A stretch of DNA of 64,000 bases from CAVVYV01 sp963818205 (GCA_963818205.1 CAWFRG010000017.1:62001-126000), one strand, 5' to 3'; shown: positions 37,734-47,276, counted from the stretch's first letter. The notes: generated by a model from the sequence alone, not told the origin. Program-made: numbers and translations.

Positions 37734-37793
37734 AACCGGATTATGACCGCCGCCCTTTGCCGCCCCTGATTACGTGCAACTAGCCTTGGCGGG

Positions 37794-38624
37794 ATGGAAG
37801 GTCTCTCCCGGATACCAGTGGCGATCACGATCGCGGGCTCCGATTCCGGCGGCGGCGCCGGGATCCAGGCCGACCTGAAGGCGTTCGCGCGCTGCGGCGT
37901 CCACGGCACCTCGGCGATCGTCGCCCTCACCGCCCAGAACACCCTCGAGGTGGTCTCCGTGGAGGCGATCCCGCGGCAGATGATCCTCGACCAGGTCAGG
38001 GCGGTGGCCTCCGATCTCGGCGTGGATGCGGTGAAGATCGGGATGCTCTTCGACCAGCCGACGATCGAGGCGGTCGCGGAGGCGCTGGAGGCGCTGGGGG
38101 AGGCCCCGATCGTCGTCGACCCGGTGATGGTCGCCGAGAGTGGCGCGGTGCTGCTCGACCCGGGCGCCAAGCAGGCCCTGATCGACCTGATCCTGGCGCG
38201 GGCGGCGGTCGCCACCCCCAACCTGAGCGAGGCGAGGGAGCTCAGCGGCCTCGGCGAGTCGGCCTCCACCGAAGAGCTCGCGCGGGCGGTGAGGGAGCTG
38301 GGGCCGCGGGCGGTGGTCGTCACCGGGGGGCACACCGTCGACGGCGCCGACGTCTTCTTCGACGGCGAGACACTGGAGGCGATCGAGGGCCCCCGGCATC
38401 CCGACGGGGCCTCGCACGGCTCCGGCTGCACCCACTCGGCGGCGCTCGCCGCGTACCTCGCCCATGGCTTCGAGCCCCTGGCGGCGGCGCGAGCGGCGCG
38501 CGATTTCGCCGCCGAGGCGGTCGCCAACGGGCTTCGGGAGCTGGGCGGGGGAACCGGGCCGGTCGACGTCCTGGGGGTGCGAGCCAGGGCCGCCGAACTG
38601 GACCAAGCGCGCGAGCAGCAATAA
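37794..38624 (+). CDS. thiD: Hydroxymethylpyrimidine (phosphate) kinase ThiD
   Basis: ThiD makes HMP diphosphate for thiamine synthesis. Substrate motif AITIAGSDSGGGAGIQADLK, VDPVMVAESGA, and the anion-hole GASHGSGCTHSAALAA are intact. The length is 276 aa. No TPP riboswitch fits in the 60-bp upstream gap. Confidence 0.94.
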   Translation: MEGLSRIPVAITIAGSDSGGGAGIQADLKAFARCGVHGTSAIVALTAQNTLEVVSVEAIPRQMILDQVRAVASDLGVDAVKIGMLFDQPTIEAVAEALEALGEAPIVVDPVMVAESGAVLLDPGAKQALIDLILARAAVATPNLSEARELSGLGESASTEELARAVRELGPRAVVVTGGHTVDGADVFFDGETLEAIEGPRHPDGASHGSGCTHSAALAAYLAHGFEPLAAARAARDFAAEAVANGLRELGGGTGPVDVLGVRARAAELDQAREQQ

Positions 38625-38631
38625 TCAGTCC

Positions 38632-38877
38632 ATGAAGCTGGTTCGCATGTCACCGGGGCACGGCGACGTCCTCCTCGCCGAGGGCGACCCAGAGGTTGCC
38701 GAGGAGCAGGAGCGCCTGATCGAGGAATTCCGCCGCCAACTCGATCTCGGCATGTGGGCAGCCGTTCCGCACGAGGGCACCGGCGGGCGCCGCGAGGCGA
38801 CGATGGTCCGCGACTTCTCGGAGGTCCCCGATGGGGCCGACCGGGTGATCTTCTTCCCACCGGCCGCCGGGGGCTGA
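38632..38877 (+). CDS. Uncharacterised 81-aa protein
   Basis: A small soluble protein, MKLVRMSPGHGDVLLAEGDP followed by a helical segment (EEQERLIEEFRRQLDLGMWA) and a C-terminal DRVIFFPPAAGG. There is no signal peptide. It begins 7 bp after thiD and its stop overlaps the next gene's start (ATGA), so the pair is probably coupled. I do not recognise the family. Confidence 0.75.
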   Translation: MKLVRMSPGHGDVLLAEGDPEVAEEQERLIEEFRRQLDLGMWAAVPHEGTGGRREATMVRDFSEVPDGADRVIFFPPAAGG

Positions 38878-39431
38878 TGAGAGCCACGTTCCTGATCGTG
38901 CCGGCGCTGGCGGCGGTCGCCGCCGTGCTCCCGATGGTCGCCCGCCAGCGTGCGCGGCGCCGCCTTTCGCGCGTTCATCCGCAGCTGGCCCGGCGCGACC
39001 GGAGCCGTGACGCCGTCGCCGAGCGCCGGGCGCGAGAGCTCCTGCGGGAGGCGGCGGGAGAGGACGCCCATGCGATGTACTCGCAGCTTGGCTTCATCGC
39101 CACCGAGGCGGGCGCCGATGATGGCTACGGCTATCTGATCTATCCCCACCGCCCGATCGTCGCCTACGACACCGACAGCGGCGAGCTGCTCAGCGAGTAC
39201 TGCGTCCGGTTTCCCGACGGGAGCGACCCCGAGGCGGGGGAGTGGCTTCCGGATGCCGACGACGTGCTCGCCAAGTGGATGGCGCTGCAGGGCGACGAGC
39301 ACCGCCTGATCGGCGAGGCGAACATGCACCTGCCCGGGCGCCAGCTCGACCCCGGCATGGTCCGCCGCGACCTCGAGGTTGTCCGGGCCTGGCGCGACGC
39401 GAGGGATGCGAGGGCGGCCCGCGATGGCTGA
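38877..39431 (+). CDS. Uncharacterised protein with N-terminal membrane anchor
   Basis: One N-terminal hydrophobic helix (TFLIVPALAAVAAVLPMVA) is followed by an Arg-rich stretch and a soluble domain of about 120 residues with AHAMYSQLGFIATEAG and GYGYLIYPHRPIVAYDTDSG. The stop overlaps ilvD. The start ATG overlaps the preceding small gene. The domain has a strong conserved look (Tyr, Pro, His motif YPHRP), but I cannot assign a function. Confidence 0.75.
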   Translation: MRATFLIVPALAAVAAVLPMVARQRARRRLSRVHPQLARRDRSRDAVAERRARELLREAAGEDAHAMYSQLGFIATEAGADDGYGYLIYPHRPIVAYDTDSGELLSEYCVRFPDGSDPEAGEWLPDADDVLAKWMALQGDEHRLIGEANMHLPGRQLDPGMVRRDLEVVRAWRDARDARAARDG

Positions 39432-41094
39432 CCCGCGCGCCCGCAGCAAGGTCGTCTTCGACGGACCCGACCGCGCCTTCGCCCGCGCCTACATGAAGGG
39501 GATCGGATTCGGCGACGACGATCTCTCCAAGCCCACCGTCGGGATCGCCAACACCTGGATCGAGGCGATGCCGTGCAACTTCCACCTCCGCGGCCTCGCC
39601 GAGCACGTCAAGGAGGGCGTCCGGGCGGCGGGGGGGACCCCGATGGAGTTCAACTCGATCGCAATCTCCGACGGGATCACGATGGGCACCGAGGGGATGA
39701 AGACCTCCCTGGTGAGCCGCGAGGTGATCGCCGACTCGATCGAGCTCACCGTCCGCGGCTACCAGTTCGACGCGGTGGTCGCACTGTCGGGCTGCGACAA
39801 GACGATCCCGGGCTGCGTGATGGCCCTCAGCCGGCTCGACGTGCCGTCCTTGATGCTCTACGGCGGTTCGATCCTGCCCGGCCGCTGGCGCGGCAAGGAC
39901 GTGACGATCCAGGACGTCTTCGAGGCGATCGGTGCCCACGCGACCGGCGACATGTCGAACGAGGACCTCTACGAGCTCGAGGGCTGCGCCAGCCCGGGCG
40001 CGGGCGCCTGCGGCGCCCAGTTCACCGCCAACACGATGGCCTGCGCCTTCGAGGTGATGGGGATGACCCCGATGGGCTCGGGGATGGTCCCCGCCGTCGA
40101 CGGAGCCCGCGAGCAGGTGGCGCGCGAGTGCGGCGAGCTGGTGATGAAGGTGCTCGCCGACGACCTCCGCCCCAGCCAGTTGATCACCCGCGACTCGCTC
40201 GAGAACGCGATCGCCACCGTCTGCGCCTCCGGGGGCTCCACCAACGGGGTCCTCCATCTGCTCGCGGTCGCCAGGGAGGCCGGGATCGAGCTGACGATCG
40301 ACGACTTCGACCGGATCTCAGAGCGGACGCCCCTGGTCGGCGACCTGAAGCCCGGCGGCCGCTTCGTCGCCAAGGACCTCTACGAGGCGGGCGGCATCGG
40401 CGTCCTCGCCAAGCGCCTCGACGACGCCGGCGTCTTGCACCGCGATGCGATCACCGTCACCGGCCGGACGATCGGCGAGGAGGCGGACGCCACCGAGGAG
40501 ACTCCGGGGCAGGAGGTGGTCCGCCCGGTATCGGATCCGCTCAAGCCCACCGGCGGCCTGGTGATCCTCCGCGGCAACCTCGCCCCCGACGGCTGCGTTG
40601 TCAAGGTCGCCGGCGAGGAGCGTCGCCACCACACCGGCCCCGCACGCGTCTTCGGTTCCGAGGAGGAGTGCTTCGCCGCGGTCCACGACCAGCGGATCAA
40701 GCCGGGCGACGTGGTCGTGATCCGGAACGAGGGCCCCTCGGGCGGCCCGGGGATGCGCGAGATGCTGCAGGTGACCGCGGCACTGGTGGGGGAGGGGATC
40801 GGCGACAAGGTGGCGCTGCTCACCGACGGCCGCTTCTCGGGCGCCACCCATGGGCTGATGGCCGGCCACGTCGCCCCGGAGGCGATCCGCGGCGGGCCGA
40901 TCGCCGCGATCGAAGACGGCGACGAGATCACCCTCGACATCGACGCCCGCCGCCTCGACGTCGCCCTCTCGGATGACGAGATCGCCAAGCGGGTCGAGGC
41001 ATACGAGCCTCCCGAGCCCCACTACAAGACCGGAGTGATGGCCAAGTACGCGGCGTCCGTCTCCAGCGCCTCTGAGGGCGCGGTTACGAGCTGA
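39424..41094 (+). CDS. ilvD: Dihydroxy-acid dehydratase
   Basis: IlvD dehydrates dihydroxy acids in valine and isoleucine synthesis using an Fe-S cluster. Visible are ALSGCDKTIPGCVMAL, EGCASPGAGACGAQFTANTM (cluster cysteines), ASGGSTNGVLHLLA and TDGRFSGATHGLMAGHVAPE. ATG 39424 gives 556 aa, the normal length; an in-frame start at 39379 is less likely. It overlaps the upstream anchor protein by 8 bp. Confidence 0.96.
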   Translation: MADPRARSKVVFDGPDRAFARAYMKGIGFGDDDLSKPTVGIANTWIEAMPCNFHLRGLAEHVKEGVRAAGGTPMEFNSIAISDGITMGTEGMKTSLVSREVIADSIELTVRGYQFDAVVALSGCDKTIPGCVMALSRLDVPSLMLYGGSILPGRWRGKDVTIQDVFEAIGAHATGDMSNEDLYELEGCASPGAGACGAQFTANTMACAFEVMGMTPMGSGMVPAVDGAREQVARECGELVMKVLADDLRPSQLITRDSLENAIATVCASGGSTNGVLHLLAVAREAGIELTIDDFDRISERTPLVGDLKPGGRFVAKDLYEAGGIGVLAKRLDDAGVLHRDAITVTGRTIGEEADATEETPGQEVVRPVSDPLKPTGGLVILRGNLAPDGCVVKVAGEERRHHTGPARVFGSEEECFAAVHDQRIKPGDVVVIRNEGPSGGPGMREMLQVTAALVGEGIGDKVALLTDGRFSGATHGLMAGHVAPEAIRGGPIAAIEDGDEITLDIDARRLDVALSDDEIAKRVEAYEPPEPHYKTGVMAKYAASVSSASEGAVTS

Positions 41095-42100
41095 GAAACC
41101 GCTCCAGCAGCCGGTTGAAGCGGACCGGCCGCTCCATCTGGGGGACGTGGCCGCAGTGGTCGAAGATCTCGAGCTCGGCGTTGTCGCCGATCCGCTTCTT
41201 GTAGGAGAGGGCGGCCGGGACCGGGACCACCCGGTCGTTGCGGCCCCAGACGATCAGGGTCGGTACCTCGATCTCCTCCAGCCGGTGGCGGATGTCATAG
41301 CCGACCAGGTTGGTGATCGCGTCGAAGTAGCCGGGGCTGGTCATCGCCGGGGCGAAGTTCTCCCAGAGCATCTCCCGCCGCAGGGAGTTGGGGTCAAAGA
41401 AGACGCCCTGGAATGCCCGCTTGCGAAGGCCGGGCCGCTTGATCCCCGACTTCTGGAAGCGGAGCGCCAGCGGCGCCGCGGCCATCCCCACCCGGCCGAT
41501 CATCGCCGCCGGCTCGCGGCGGGCCCGCGCCCAGGTGATCCCCGCCGCCGAGACGAGCACAAGCTTGTCGACTCGCTCGGGGTCGCTGATCGCCACCTCG
41601 GTGGCGATGAAGCCGCCCATCGAGTTGCCGACCAGTGCGCAGCGCTCAATACCAAGGCGCTCGCAGAAGTCGCGCAGGAACCGGCCGTAGGCGGGGATCG
41701 TGATCTTCCACGGCGGCATCGGGCTCGCCCCGAAGCCGGGGAGGTCGAGGGCGATCACCCGGTGGCGGTCGCTGAAGCCGGGGAGCTGCTCGAGCCAGTT
41801 CTGCCAGGCGCCGGAGAGGCCGTGCACGAAGACCAGCGGCGGGCCCTCGCCCATCTCCACGTAGTTGACCCGGCTTCCCACCACCTCGACCTCGCGGCGA
41901 TGCTCGGCCCAATCGATCCGCAGCCATTCGGGATCCGGGTCGCCGTAGGGATCGGGCCCGTCGGACGGAGTGGGGTCAGGAAGACGGGCCCGGCCGGTCG
42001 CCAGCTTCACCGCGTAGCTGGCGTCGGAGGCGAATCGCCGGAGCTCTTCGCGGACGGGGTGAGCGCGCTCGTCCTCCCGGCTGCGTTCCTTGACGGTCAT
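41084..42100 (-). CDS. Alpha/beta hydrolase
   Basis: VNYVEMGEGPPLVFVHGLSG, the nucleophile elbow VGNSMGGFIA and the catalytic His in IFDHCGHVPQMERP show an intact triad. An N-terminal extension of about 60 residues precedes the fold. The substrate is unknown. Its start overlaps the folate cyclo-ligase gene by four bases. It is convergent with ilvD, with an 11-bp overlap. Confidence 0.85.
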   Translation of the reverse strand: MTVKERSREDERAHPVREELRRFASDASYAVKLATGRARLPDPTPSDGPDPYGDPDPEWLRIDWAEHRREVEVVGSRVNYVEMGEGPPLVFVHGLSGAWQNWLEQLPGFSDRHRVIALDLPGFGASPMPPWKITIPAYGRFLRDFCERLGIERCALVGNSMGGFIATEVAISDPERVDKLVLVSAAGITWARARREPAAMIGRVGMAAAPLALRFQKSGIKRPGLRKRAFQGVFFDPNSLRREMLWENFAPAMTSPGYFDAITNLVGYDIRHRLEEIEVPTLIVWGRNDRVVPVPAALSYKKRIGDNAELEIFDHCGHVPQMERPVRFNRLLERFLSS

Positions 42101-42828
42101 GCGTAGCCCATCCGCTCGAGGATCGGGATCTCACGGATCTGAGGTGGCTGGAGGTGATCCCAGAGGATCCCGCGAGGGCGCGGGTACTGGCGCTCGACCT
42201 CGATCACCGCGCGCGGAGTCGCGATCAGGTCGATCGGCAGGTCATGGGCGAGCGCGGGCAGATGCTCGCGAAGGATCTGGATCGGGTGCAAGGTCGTTGC
42301 CACCGTGGTGTGGTCGTCGATCCGGCCGGCCTCGATCAGGAGCCCGTACTCGAGATCCGAGTATCCGCCGCCCTTGCCCACCCGGGCGCCGCTCAGGTTG
42401 ACCGCGACCGAGCCGCAGAGGACGAAGTCGATCTCGGGCATGTCCTCCTCGGCGACAACCTTGCCATGCCGCAGCGCCCCCTTGATCGTCGCCGCCTCGC
42501 GCTTCTGCTTCGCCGAGAGCTTCCGGGGGTCGAGCAGGCGAAAGGGGTGGGTGTCGCGGAGCCGCGGCACCGCGATGATCAGCGTCCGCCCTTCCTCCAG
42601 GGCGATCCGGCGGGCGTGGGTCTGCGGCGAGTCCGGGTTGACCTTGATCACCCGGGCCCGCTTCCAGAGCCGGTGCCCGGCGAGCTTCTCGGCGGCGAGC
42701 TTGGCGCCGGCGAAGTTCGGGATCCGCCCCTCGGCGCCCGGGAAGCGGGAGACCCCCTCGCGGTCCATCGCCTTCCAGACGTCGCGCCGGACCTGGTCCT
42801 TGGTCCGCATCAGGTCGGCGTGTTCCAC
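42097..42828 (-). CDS. 5-formyltetrahydrofolate cyclo-ligase family protein
   Basis: The enzyme returns 5-formyl-THF to the folate pool. The C-terminal segment VGKGGGYSDLEYGLLIE corresponds to the G-K-G-x-G-Y-D motif (here with S before D) and DLIATPRAVIEV to the family end. The N-terminal basic part (RTKDQVRRDVWKAMD) fits the family. At 243 aa it is longer than the usual 180-200. Confidence 0.82.
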   Translation of the reverse strand: MEHADLMRTKDQVRRDVWKAMDREGVSRFPGAEGRIPNFAGAKLAAEKLAGHRLWKRARVIKVNPDSPQTHARRIALEEGRTLIIAVPRLRDTHPFRLLDPRKLSAKQKREAATIKGALRHGKVVAEEDMPEIDFVLCGSVAVNLSGARVGKGGGYSDLEYGLLIEAGRIDDHTTVATTLHPIQILREHLPALAHDLPIDLIATPRAVIEVERQYPRPRGILWDHLQPPQIREIPILERMGYA

Positions 42829-42839
42829 AGAGCCATGCC

Positions 42840-42860
42840 GGCGCCCATCTTATGGGCGCC
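42840..42860. promoter_or_regulatory. Perfect 9-bp inverted repeat between divergent genes
   Basis: GGCGCCCAT-CTT-ATGGGCGCC lies 12 bp upstream of the cyclo-ligase start. It could be an operator or a short hairpin. No T-run follows, so a terminator is less likely. Confidence 0.45.
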
Positions 42861-43008
42861 TCAGCAGGGCCGCCTCGGACCGCACGTCCAGATTCCAAAC
42901 ATCTCGGTATAACGCGCAATGCGGGTTGCGAAATGTCGAGCTCGCAGGGAACGGGGAGTTGGGAACGTAAAATTGACGTGGCCGGGAAGTCTGATCCGCC
43001 ACCCTGGT

Positions 43009-44064
43009 ATGCGAGCAAAACTGAAAATGCATCAGAAGCTGATGATCGCCATGGTCGCCGCGGTGACCATGCTCCTTCTGCTCGCGGTCGGTGTCTGGGC
43101 CTACGACAGCGCCCAGAAGGATGAGATCGCGCCGGGAATCCAGGTCGGCGGCGTCGACATCGGCGGTCGCAGCGAGGACTCGGCTCGGAAGATCATCAAG
43201 AACGAGGTGGTCGCGCCGCTGAGGCAGCCGGTGGTGGTCAGCTTCGAGGGCGAGGACTACAGAATCAGCCCGAGGCGCCTGGAGCAGACCGCCGACATCG
43301 ACGGCATGGTCGACGAAGCGATCGAGGCCAGCCGTGCGGGCGGGCTGCTGGAGCGCGTCTCACGCTACGCCAGCGGCTCGGAGGTGGACACCGACCTGGA
43401 CCCGAAGATCGGCTACTCGGAGTCCGAGGTGGAGGACTTCGTCGCCGAGCTCGCCGGGAGGATAGATCGCGAGGCGCAGAACGCGAGCATCGTTCCCAGC
43501 GGCGACACCCTCCGGCCGACCCCCGGCCACGAGGGGATCGAGCTGCAGCAGGACCAGATGTACGACCTGATCACCGAGCAGGTCCGGTCCCCCGGGCGTG
43601 ACGCCGAGGTGCAGGCGGTGGTGGAGTCGACCGAGCCCGAGATCACCAAGAAGGAGCTCGCCAAGGCGTATCCGACCTACCTCACAATCGATCGCTCGAG
43701 CTTCACCCTGCGGCTGTTCAAGAACCTGCAGCTGACGAACAGGTACACGATCGCGGTCGGCGCGAGCGGCTACGACACGCCGACCGGGCTCTACGACCTC
43801 CAGACCAAGGAGGTGAACCCGACCTGGCATGTGCCCGAGTCGGACTGGGCGGGGTCGCTTGCGGGACAGGACATTCCTCCCGGCCCGGGCAATCCGCTCG
43901 TCGCGCGCTGGATGGGGATCTACAACGGCGCCGGGATCCACGGGACCGATGACACCGGCTCGCTCGGGTCGGCCGCCTCGCACGGCTGCATCCGGATGGC
44001 CGTCGACGACGTGATCGAGCTCTTCGACAAGGTCGAGGTCGGGGACCCCGTTTACATCCAGTAG
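43009..44064 (+). CDS. L,D-transpeptidase (YkuD) with peptidoglycan-binding domain
   Basis: An N-terminal membrane anchor (MIAMVAAVTMLLLLAVGVWA) is followed by a PG_binding_4-like domain (ARKIIKNEVVAPLRQPVVV region). A YkuD catalytic domain ends with HGTDDTGSLGSAASHGCIRM; the Cys in SHGCIRM is the nucleophile. It cross-links peptidoglycan 3-3 at the outer face. ATG 43009 was chosen; ATG 43027 is the next option. Confidence 0.92.
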   Translation: MRAKLKMHQKLMIAMVAAVTMLLLLAVGVWAYDSAQKDEIAPGIQVGGVDIGGRSEDSARKIIKNEVVAPLRQPVVVSFEGEDYRISPRRLEQTADIDGMVDEAIEASRAGGLLERVSRYASGSEVDTDLDPKIGYSESEVEDFVAELAGRIDREAQNASIVPSGDTLRPTPGHEGIELQQDQMYDLITEQVRSPGRDAEVQAVVESTEPEITKKELAKAYPTYLTIDRSSFTLRLFKNLQLTNRYTIAVGASGYDTPTGLYDLQTKEVNPTWHVPESDWAGSLAGQDIPPGPGNPLVARWMGIYNGAGIHGTDDTGSLGSAASHGCIRMAVDDVIELFDKVEVGDPVYIQ

Positions 44065-44094
44065 ATCCGGCGGCGGTTCTCGTGGCCGCCGGTT

Positions 44095-45069
44095 ATGGCG
44101 AAGCCGGGTCAACAGGGGTGGGGCGTATCCGCAGCGAAGTTATGTCCCGTGGACACGGGAACTGGAGATCCCTCCCTGGGCGCGCCCTGGAGACATGCCT
44201 TAAAGGCCTTCGACCGTGACCTCAGCGTCCGCGGCGCCGCCGAGGGAACCCGGCGGGCGTACTCGAACGACGTCGGCCAGCTGGCCGCCTGGGCCGATGA
44301 GAAGGGCCTTCGCCCGGACGCTGTCGGCCACCGCGACCTGAGGCGCTACGCGGCGCACGTCTCCGGCCGCGGCGCCTCGGCGGCGACGATCGCCCGCAAG
44401 CTGGCCGCGATCCGCGCCTTCTACGGTGCCCTGCTGCGCGCCGAGATCGTCGAGGCCAACCCCGCCGAGCTCGTCGCCACCCCGAAGCGCGAATCGAAGC
44501 TCCCCCGGGTCCTCAGCCGCGAGGAGATGGGCTCGGTGCTCGACCGGATTCCCGCTCGCACCCCGCTCGAGCTTCGCGACCGGGCGATGCTCGAGCTCAC
44601 CTATTCCTGCGGACTGCGCGCCGAGGAGGTCGTCGGCCTCAACACCGACTCGCCCGACTTCGAGGGGGAGCGGCTCAGGGTGGAGGGCAAGGGGGGGAGG
44701 ACCCGCCTGGTGCCGATCGGCGAGCCCGCCCAGCAGGCACTGGCGCGCTACCTCGAGCGGGGCAGGCATGCTCTCGTCGGCGTCGGAGAGGAATCGGCCC
44801 TGCTGGTCTCGAAGAGCGGCCGGCGGCTTCACCCCTCCGACGTCCGCCGCCGGCTCGAGCGCTGGGTCCGCGAGGCGGCGCTCGCCGGAGGCGTCTCGCC
44901 GCACTCCCTCCGTCATTCGTTCGCCACGCACCTGCTCGAGGGAGGCGCGGACCTGCGGGCGATCCAGGAGCTGCTCGGGCACTCGAGTCTCTCGACCACC
45001 CAGGTCTACACCCGCGTTGAGTCATCATGGGTGCGCAAGCAGTACGCCCGAAGTCACCCACGCGCATAG
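44095..45069 (+). CDS. Tyrosine recombinase XerC/XerD-like
   Basis: The N-terminal SAM-like domain (AFDRDLSVRGAAEGTRRAYS) and a complete catalytic set are seen: Arg in YSCGLRAEEVVGL, Lys in VEGKGGRTRLV, HSLRHSFATHLLEGGADLR, and LGHSSLSTTQVYTRV with the nucleophilic Tyr. It probably resolves chromosome dimers. Nothing links it to the integrated element 3 kb away. The start may be ATG 44095 or GTG 44149; the first 18 residues look non-conserved. Confidence 0.9.
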   Translation: MAKPGQQGWGVSAAKLCPVDTGTGDPSLGAPWRHALKAFDRDLSVRGAAEGTRRAYSNDVGQLAAWADEKGLRPDAVGHRDLRRYAAHVSGRGASAATIARKLAAIRAFYGALLRAEIVEANPAELVATPKRESKLPRVLSREEMGSVLDRIPARTPLELRDRAMLELTYSCGLRAEEVVGLNTDSPDFEGERLRVEGKGGRTRLVPIGEPAQQALARYLERGRHALVGVGEESALLVSKSGRRLHPSDVRRRLERWVREAALAGGVSPHSLRHSFATHLLEGGADLRAIQELLGHSSLSTTQVYTRVESSWVRKQYARSHPRA

Positions 45070-45188
45070 GAGACGTGCTGCAAAACAGCTTCACTCGAAG
45101 GCCGTCCTCCGCCTTCGCTCTCGTCTGAAGACCGCTTAGCGACGCGGCCGCTTGGCAACCCTTGTCCGCGCCGATAGGGTTCGGCGCC

Positions 45189-47276
45189 ATGGCGCACAAG
45201 CCCGCCGACCGGATTCGAAACGTTGCCCTGATCGGCCACCGCGGCAGCGGCAAGACCTCGCTGCACGAGGCGATGCTGTTCGAGGCCGGCGTCGTCAACC
45301 GGCTCGGCAAGGTCGAGGAGGGCAGCACGGTCTCCGACTTCGAGCCCGACGAGCAGGAGCGCGAGATGTCGATCGGCGCCACGGTCGCCTCCTTCGAGCA
45401 CGACGGGCGCAAGATCAACCTGATCGATACACCCGGCGACCCCAGCTTCGTCGCCGACACGGTGGGGGCCCTCCGGGTAGCCGACGCCGCGGTAGTCGTG
45501 GTCAACGCGGTGATGGGAGTGGAGGTCCACACCGAGCGCCTCTGGCAGCGCGCCGACAAGGAGGGCCTGGCGCGACTGGTCTTCGTCAACATGCTCGACC
45601 GCGAGCGCGCCGACTTCTTCCGGGCGCTGGAGTCGCTGCAGAACGCCTTCGGCAATCACGTGGTCGCCACCGAGATCCCGATCGGCTCCGAGCACAACGT
45701 CACCGGGGTGATCGACCTGATCGACATGAAGGCGTTCGTCGCCCAGGGCGAGGGGCAGGGGGCCGCCGCCGAGCAGGAGATCCCCGAGGAGCTCCGCGAG
45801 CGGGCCCAGGAGTACCGCGAGAAGCTGATGGACGAGGTCGCCGAGAACTCCGACGAGCTGATGGAGCGCTACCTCGAGGGCGAGGAGATCGACCACGAGG
45901 AGATCGTCACCGTGCTCAAGCAGGGGGTGACCGCGGGCAGGATCTTCCCGGTCACCTGTGGAGTCGCAACCAAGAACCTCGGCACCAGCCGCCTGCTCCA
46001 GGCGCTGGTCGAGGACCTGCCTTCGCCGGCGATGCGCGGCTCGGTCACCGCTCTCGACCCAGAGGGCGAGGAGATCGACGTCGCCCCCGACGAGGACGGT
46101 GAGCTGGTCGCCTACGTCTTCAAGACCCTCGCCGACCCCTACGCCGGGCGGCTCAACCTCTTCCGGGTGCACCGCGGGGTGCTCAAGGGGGACTCCCAGG
46201 TGACCAACGCCAGCCGTCGCGCCAAGGAGCGAATCGGCCAGCTGCTCGTCTCCCAGGGCAAGGAGCACGAGCAGGTGAGCGAGCTGGGCGCCGGCGACAT
46301 CGGCGCGGTGGCGAAGCTGAAGGAGACCCGCGCCGGCGACGTCCTCGCGAGCAAGGACGCGAAGCTCTCCTTCCCGCCGCTCGACCTGCCGGCGCCGGTG
46401 ATGGCCTTTGCCTTCGAGCCGAAGGCCAAGGGCGACGAGGAGAAGGCGGTGAGCGCGATCCGCCGCCTGGAGGAGGAGGACCCGACACTCGACGTCCACC
46501 GCGACCAGCAGACCGGCGAGCAGATCATCGCCGGTCTCACTCAGGTCCACGTCGAGGTGATCGTCGACCGGATGAAGCACCGCTTCGGCGCCGAGATCCA
46601 GCTGCACCCGCCGCGGGTGCCCTACCTGGAGACGATCCGCAAGGCCGCCAAGGCCCACGGCCGCTACAAGAAGCAGACCGGCGGCCGCGGCCAATTCGGC
46701 GACTGCCATATCGAGATGGAGCCCGCCGAGCCCGGCACCGGCTTCGACTTCGTCGACGCGATCAAGGGCGGGGCGATCCCGAAGGGGTTCATCCCCGCGG
46801 TCGAGAAGGGGATCGCGGAGGCGATGCAGCACGGGGTCGTCGCCGGCTATCCGGTCAAGGACGTGCGGGTGCGGCTCTACGACGGCTCCCACCACTCGGT
46901 GGACTCATCCGAGAACGCCTTCAAGGTTGCGGGCTCGATGGCCTTCAAGCAGGCGATGGAGGATGCCGACCCGGTCCTGCTCGAGCCGATCATGCTGCTG
47001 ACCGTCTCGGTGCCCGAGGACGCCGTCGGCGACGTCGTCGGCGACCTCAACTCGCGCCGGGGCCGCCCGCTGGGGATGGAGGCGAAGGGCTCGGCGACCG
47101 AGATCAAGGCCGAGGTGCCGATGGCGGAGGTGCTGGACTACGCGCCAGACCTGCGCGCGATCACCGGTGGGCGCGGCGACTACACGATGGAGTTCGCTCG
47201 CCACGAGGAGATCCCGGCTCACCTGGCGCAGCAGGTGATCTCGCAGGCGCGCTCCGAGGAGGAAGTCAGGGCCTAA
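45189..47276 (+). CDS. EF-G2-type translational GTPase
   Basis: The domain order is that of elongation factor G: G domain, domain II, III, IV and V (the last with the VVGDLNSRRGRPLGMEAKG block). G1 reads GHRGSGKT and G3 reads LIDTPGDPSF. In true EF-G and EF-Tu the residue after DTPG is the catalytic His, here Asp, as in the non-canonical EF-G2 group. It is probably not the main translocase; a role in translation stress or ribosome processing is inferred. ATG 45189 is the start. Confidence 0.88.
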   Translation: MAHKPADRIRNVALIGHRGSGKTSLHEAMLFEAGVVNRLGKVEEGSTVSDFEPDEQEREMSIGATVASFEHDGRKINLIDTPGDPSFVADTVGALRVADAAVVVVNAVMGVEVHTERLWQRADKEGLARLVFVNMLDRERADFFRALESLQNAFGNHVVATEIPIGSEHNVTGVIDLIDMKAFVAQGEGQGAAAEQEIPEELRERAQEYREKLMDEVAENSDELMERYLEGEEIDHEEIVTVLKQGVTAGRIFPVTCGVATKNLGTSRLLQALVEDLPSPAMRGSVTALDPEGEEIDVAPDEDGELVAYVFKTLADPYAGRLNLFRVHRGVLKGDSQVTNASRRAKERIGQLLVSQGKEHEQVSELGAGDIGAVAKLKETRAGDVLASKDAKLSFPPLDLPAPVMAFAFEPKAKGDEEKAVSAIRRLEEEDPTLDVHRDQQTGEQIIAGLTQVHVEVIVDRMKHRFGAEIQLHPPRVPYLETIRKAAKAHGRYKKQTGGRGQFGDCHIEMEPAEPGTGFDFVDAIKGGAIPKGFIPAVEKGIAEAMQHGVVAGYPVKDVRVRLYDGSHHSVDSSENAFKVAGSMAFKQAMEDADPVLLEPIMLLTVSVPEDAVGDVVGDLNSRRGRPLGMEAKGSATEIKAEVPMAEVLDYAPDLRAITGGRGDYTMEFARHEEIPAHLAQQVISQARSEEEVRA

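Noticed and set aside
37734..37793. TPP riboswitch before thiD
   Set aside because: The gap is only about 60 bp and has no THI-box-like sequence.
44095..45069. Xer recombinase as the integrase of the tRNA-Gly element
   Set aside because: It lies outside the att repeats, 3.3 kb away, next to core genes, and looks like a host dimer-resolution enzyme.
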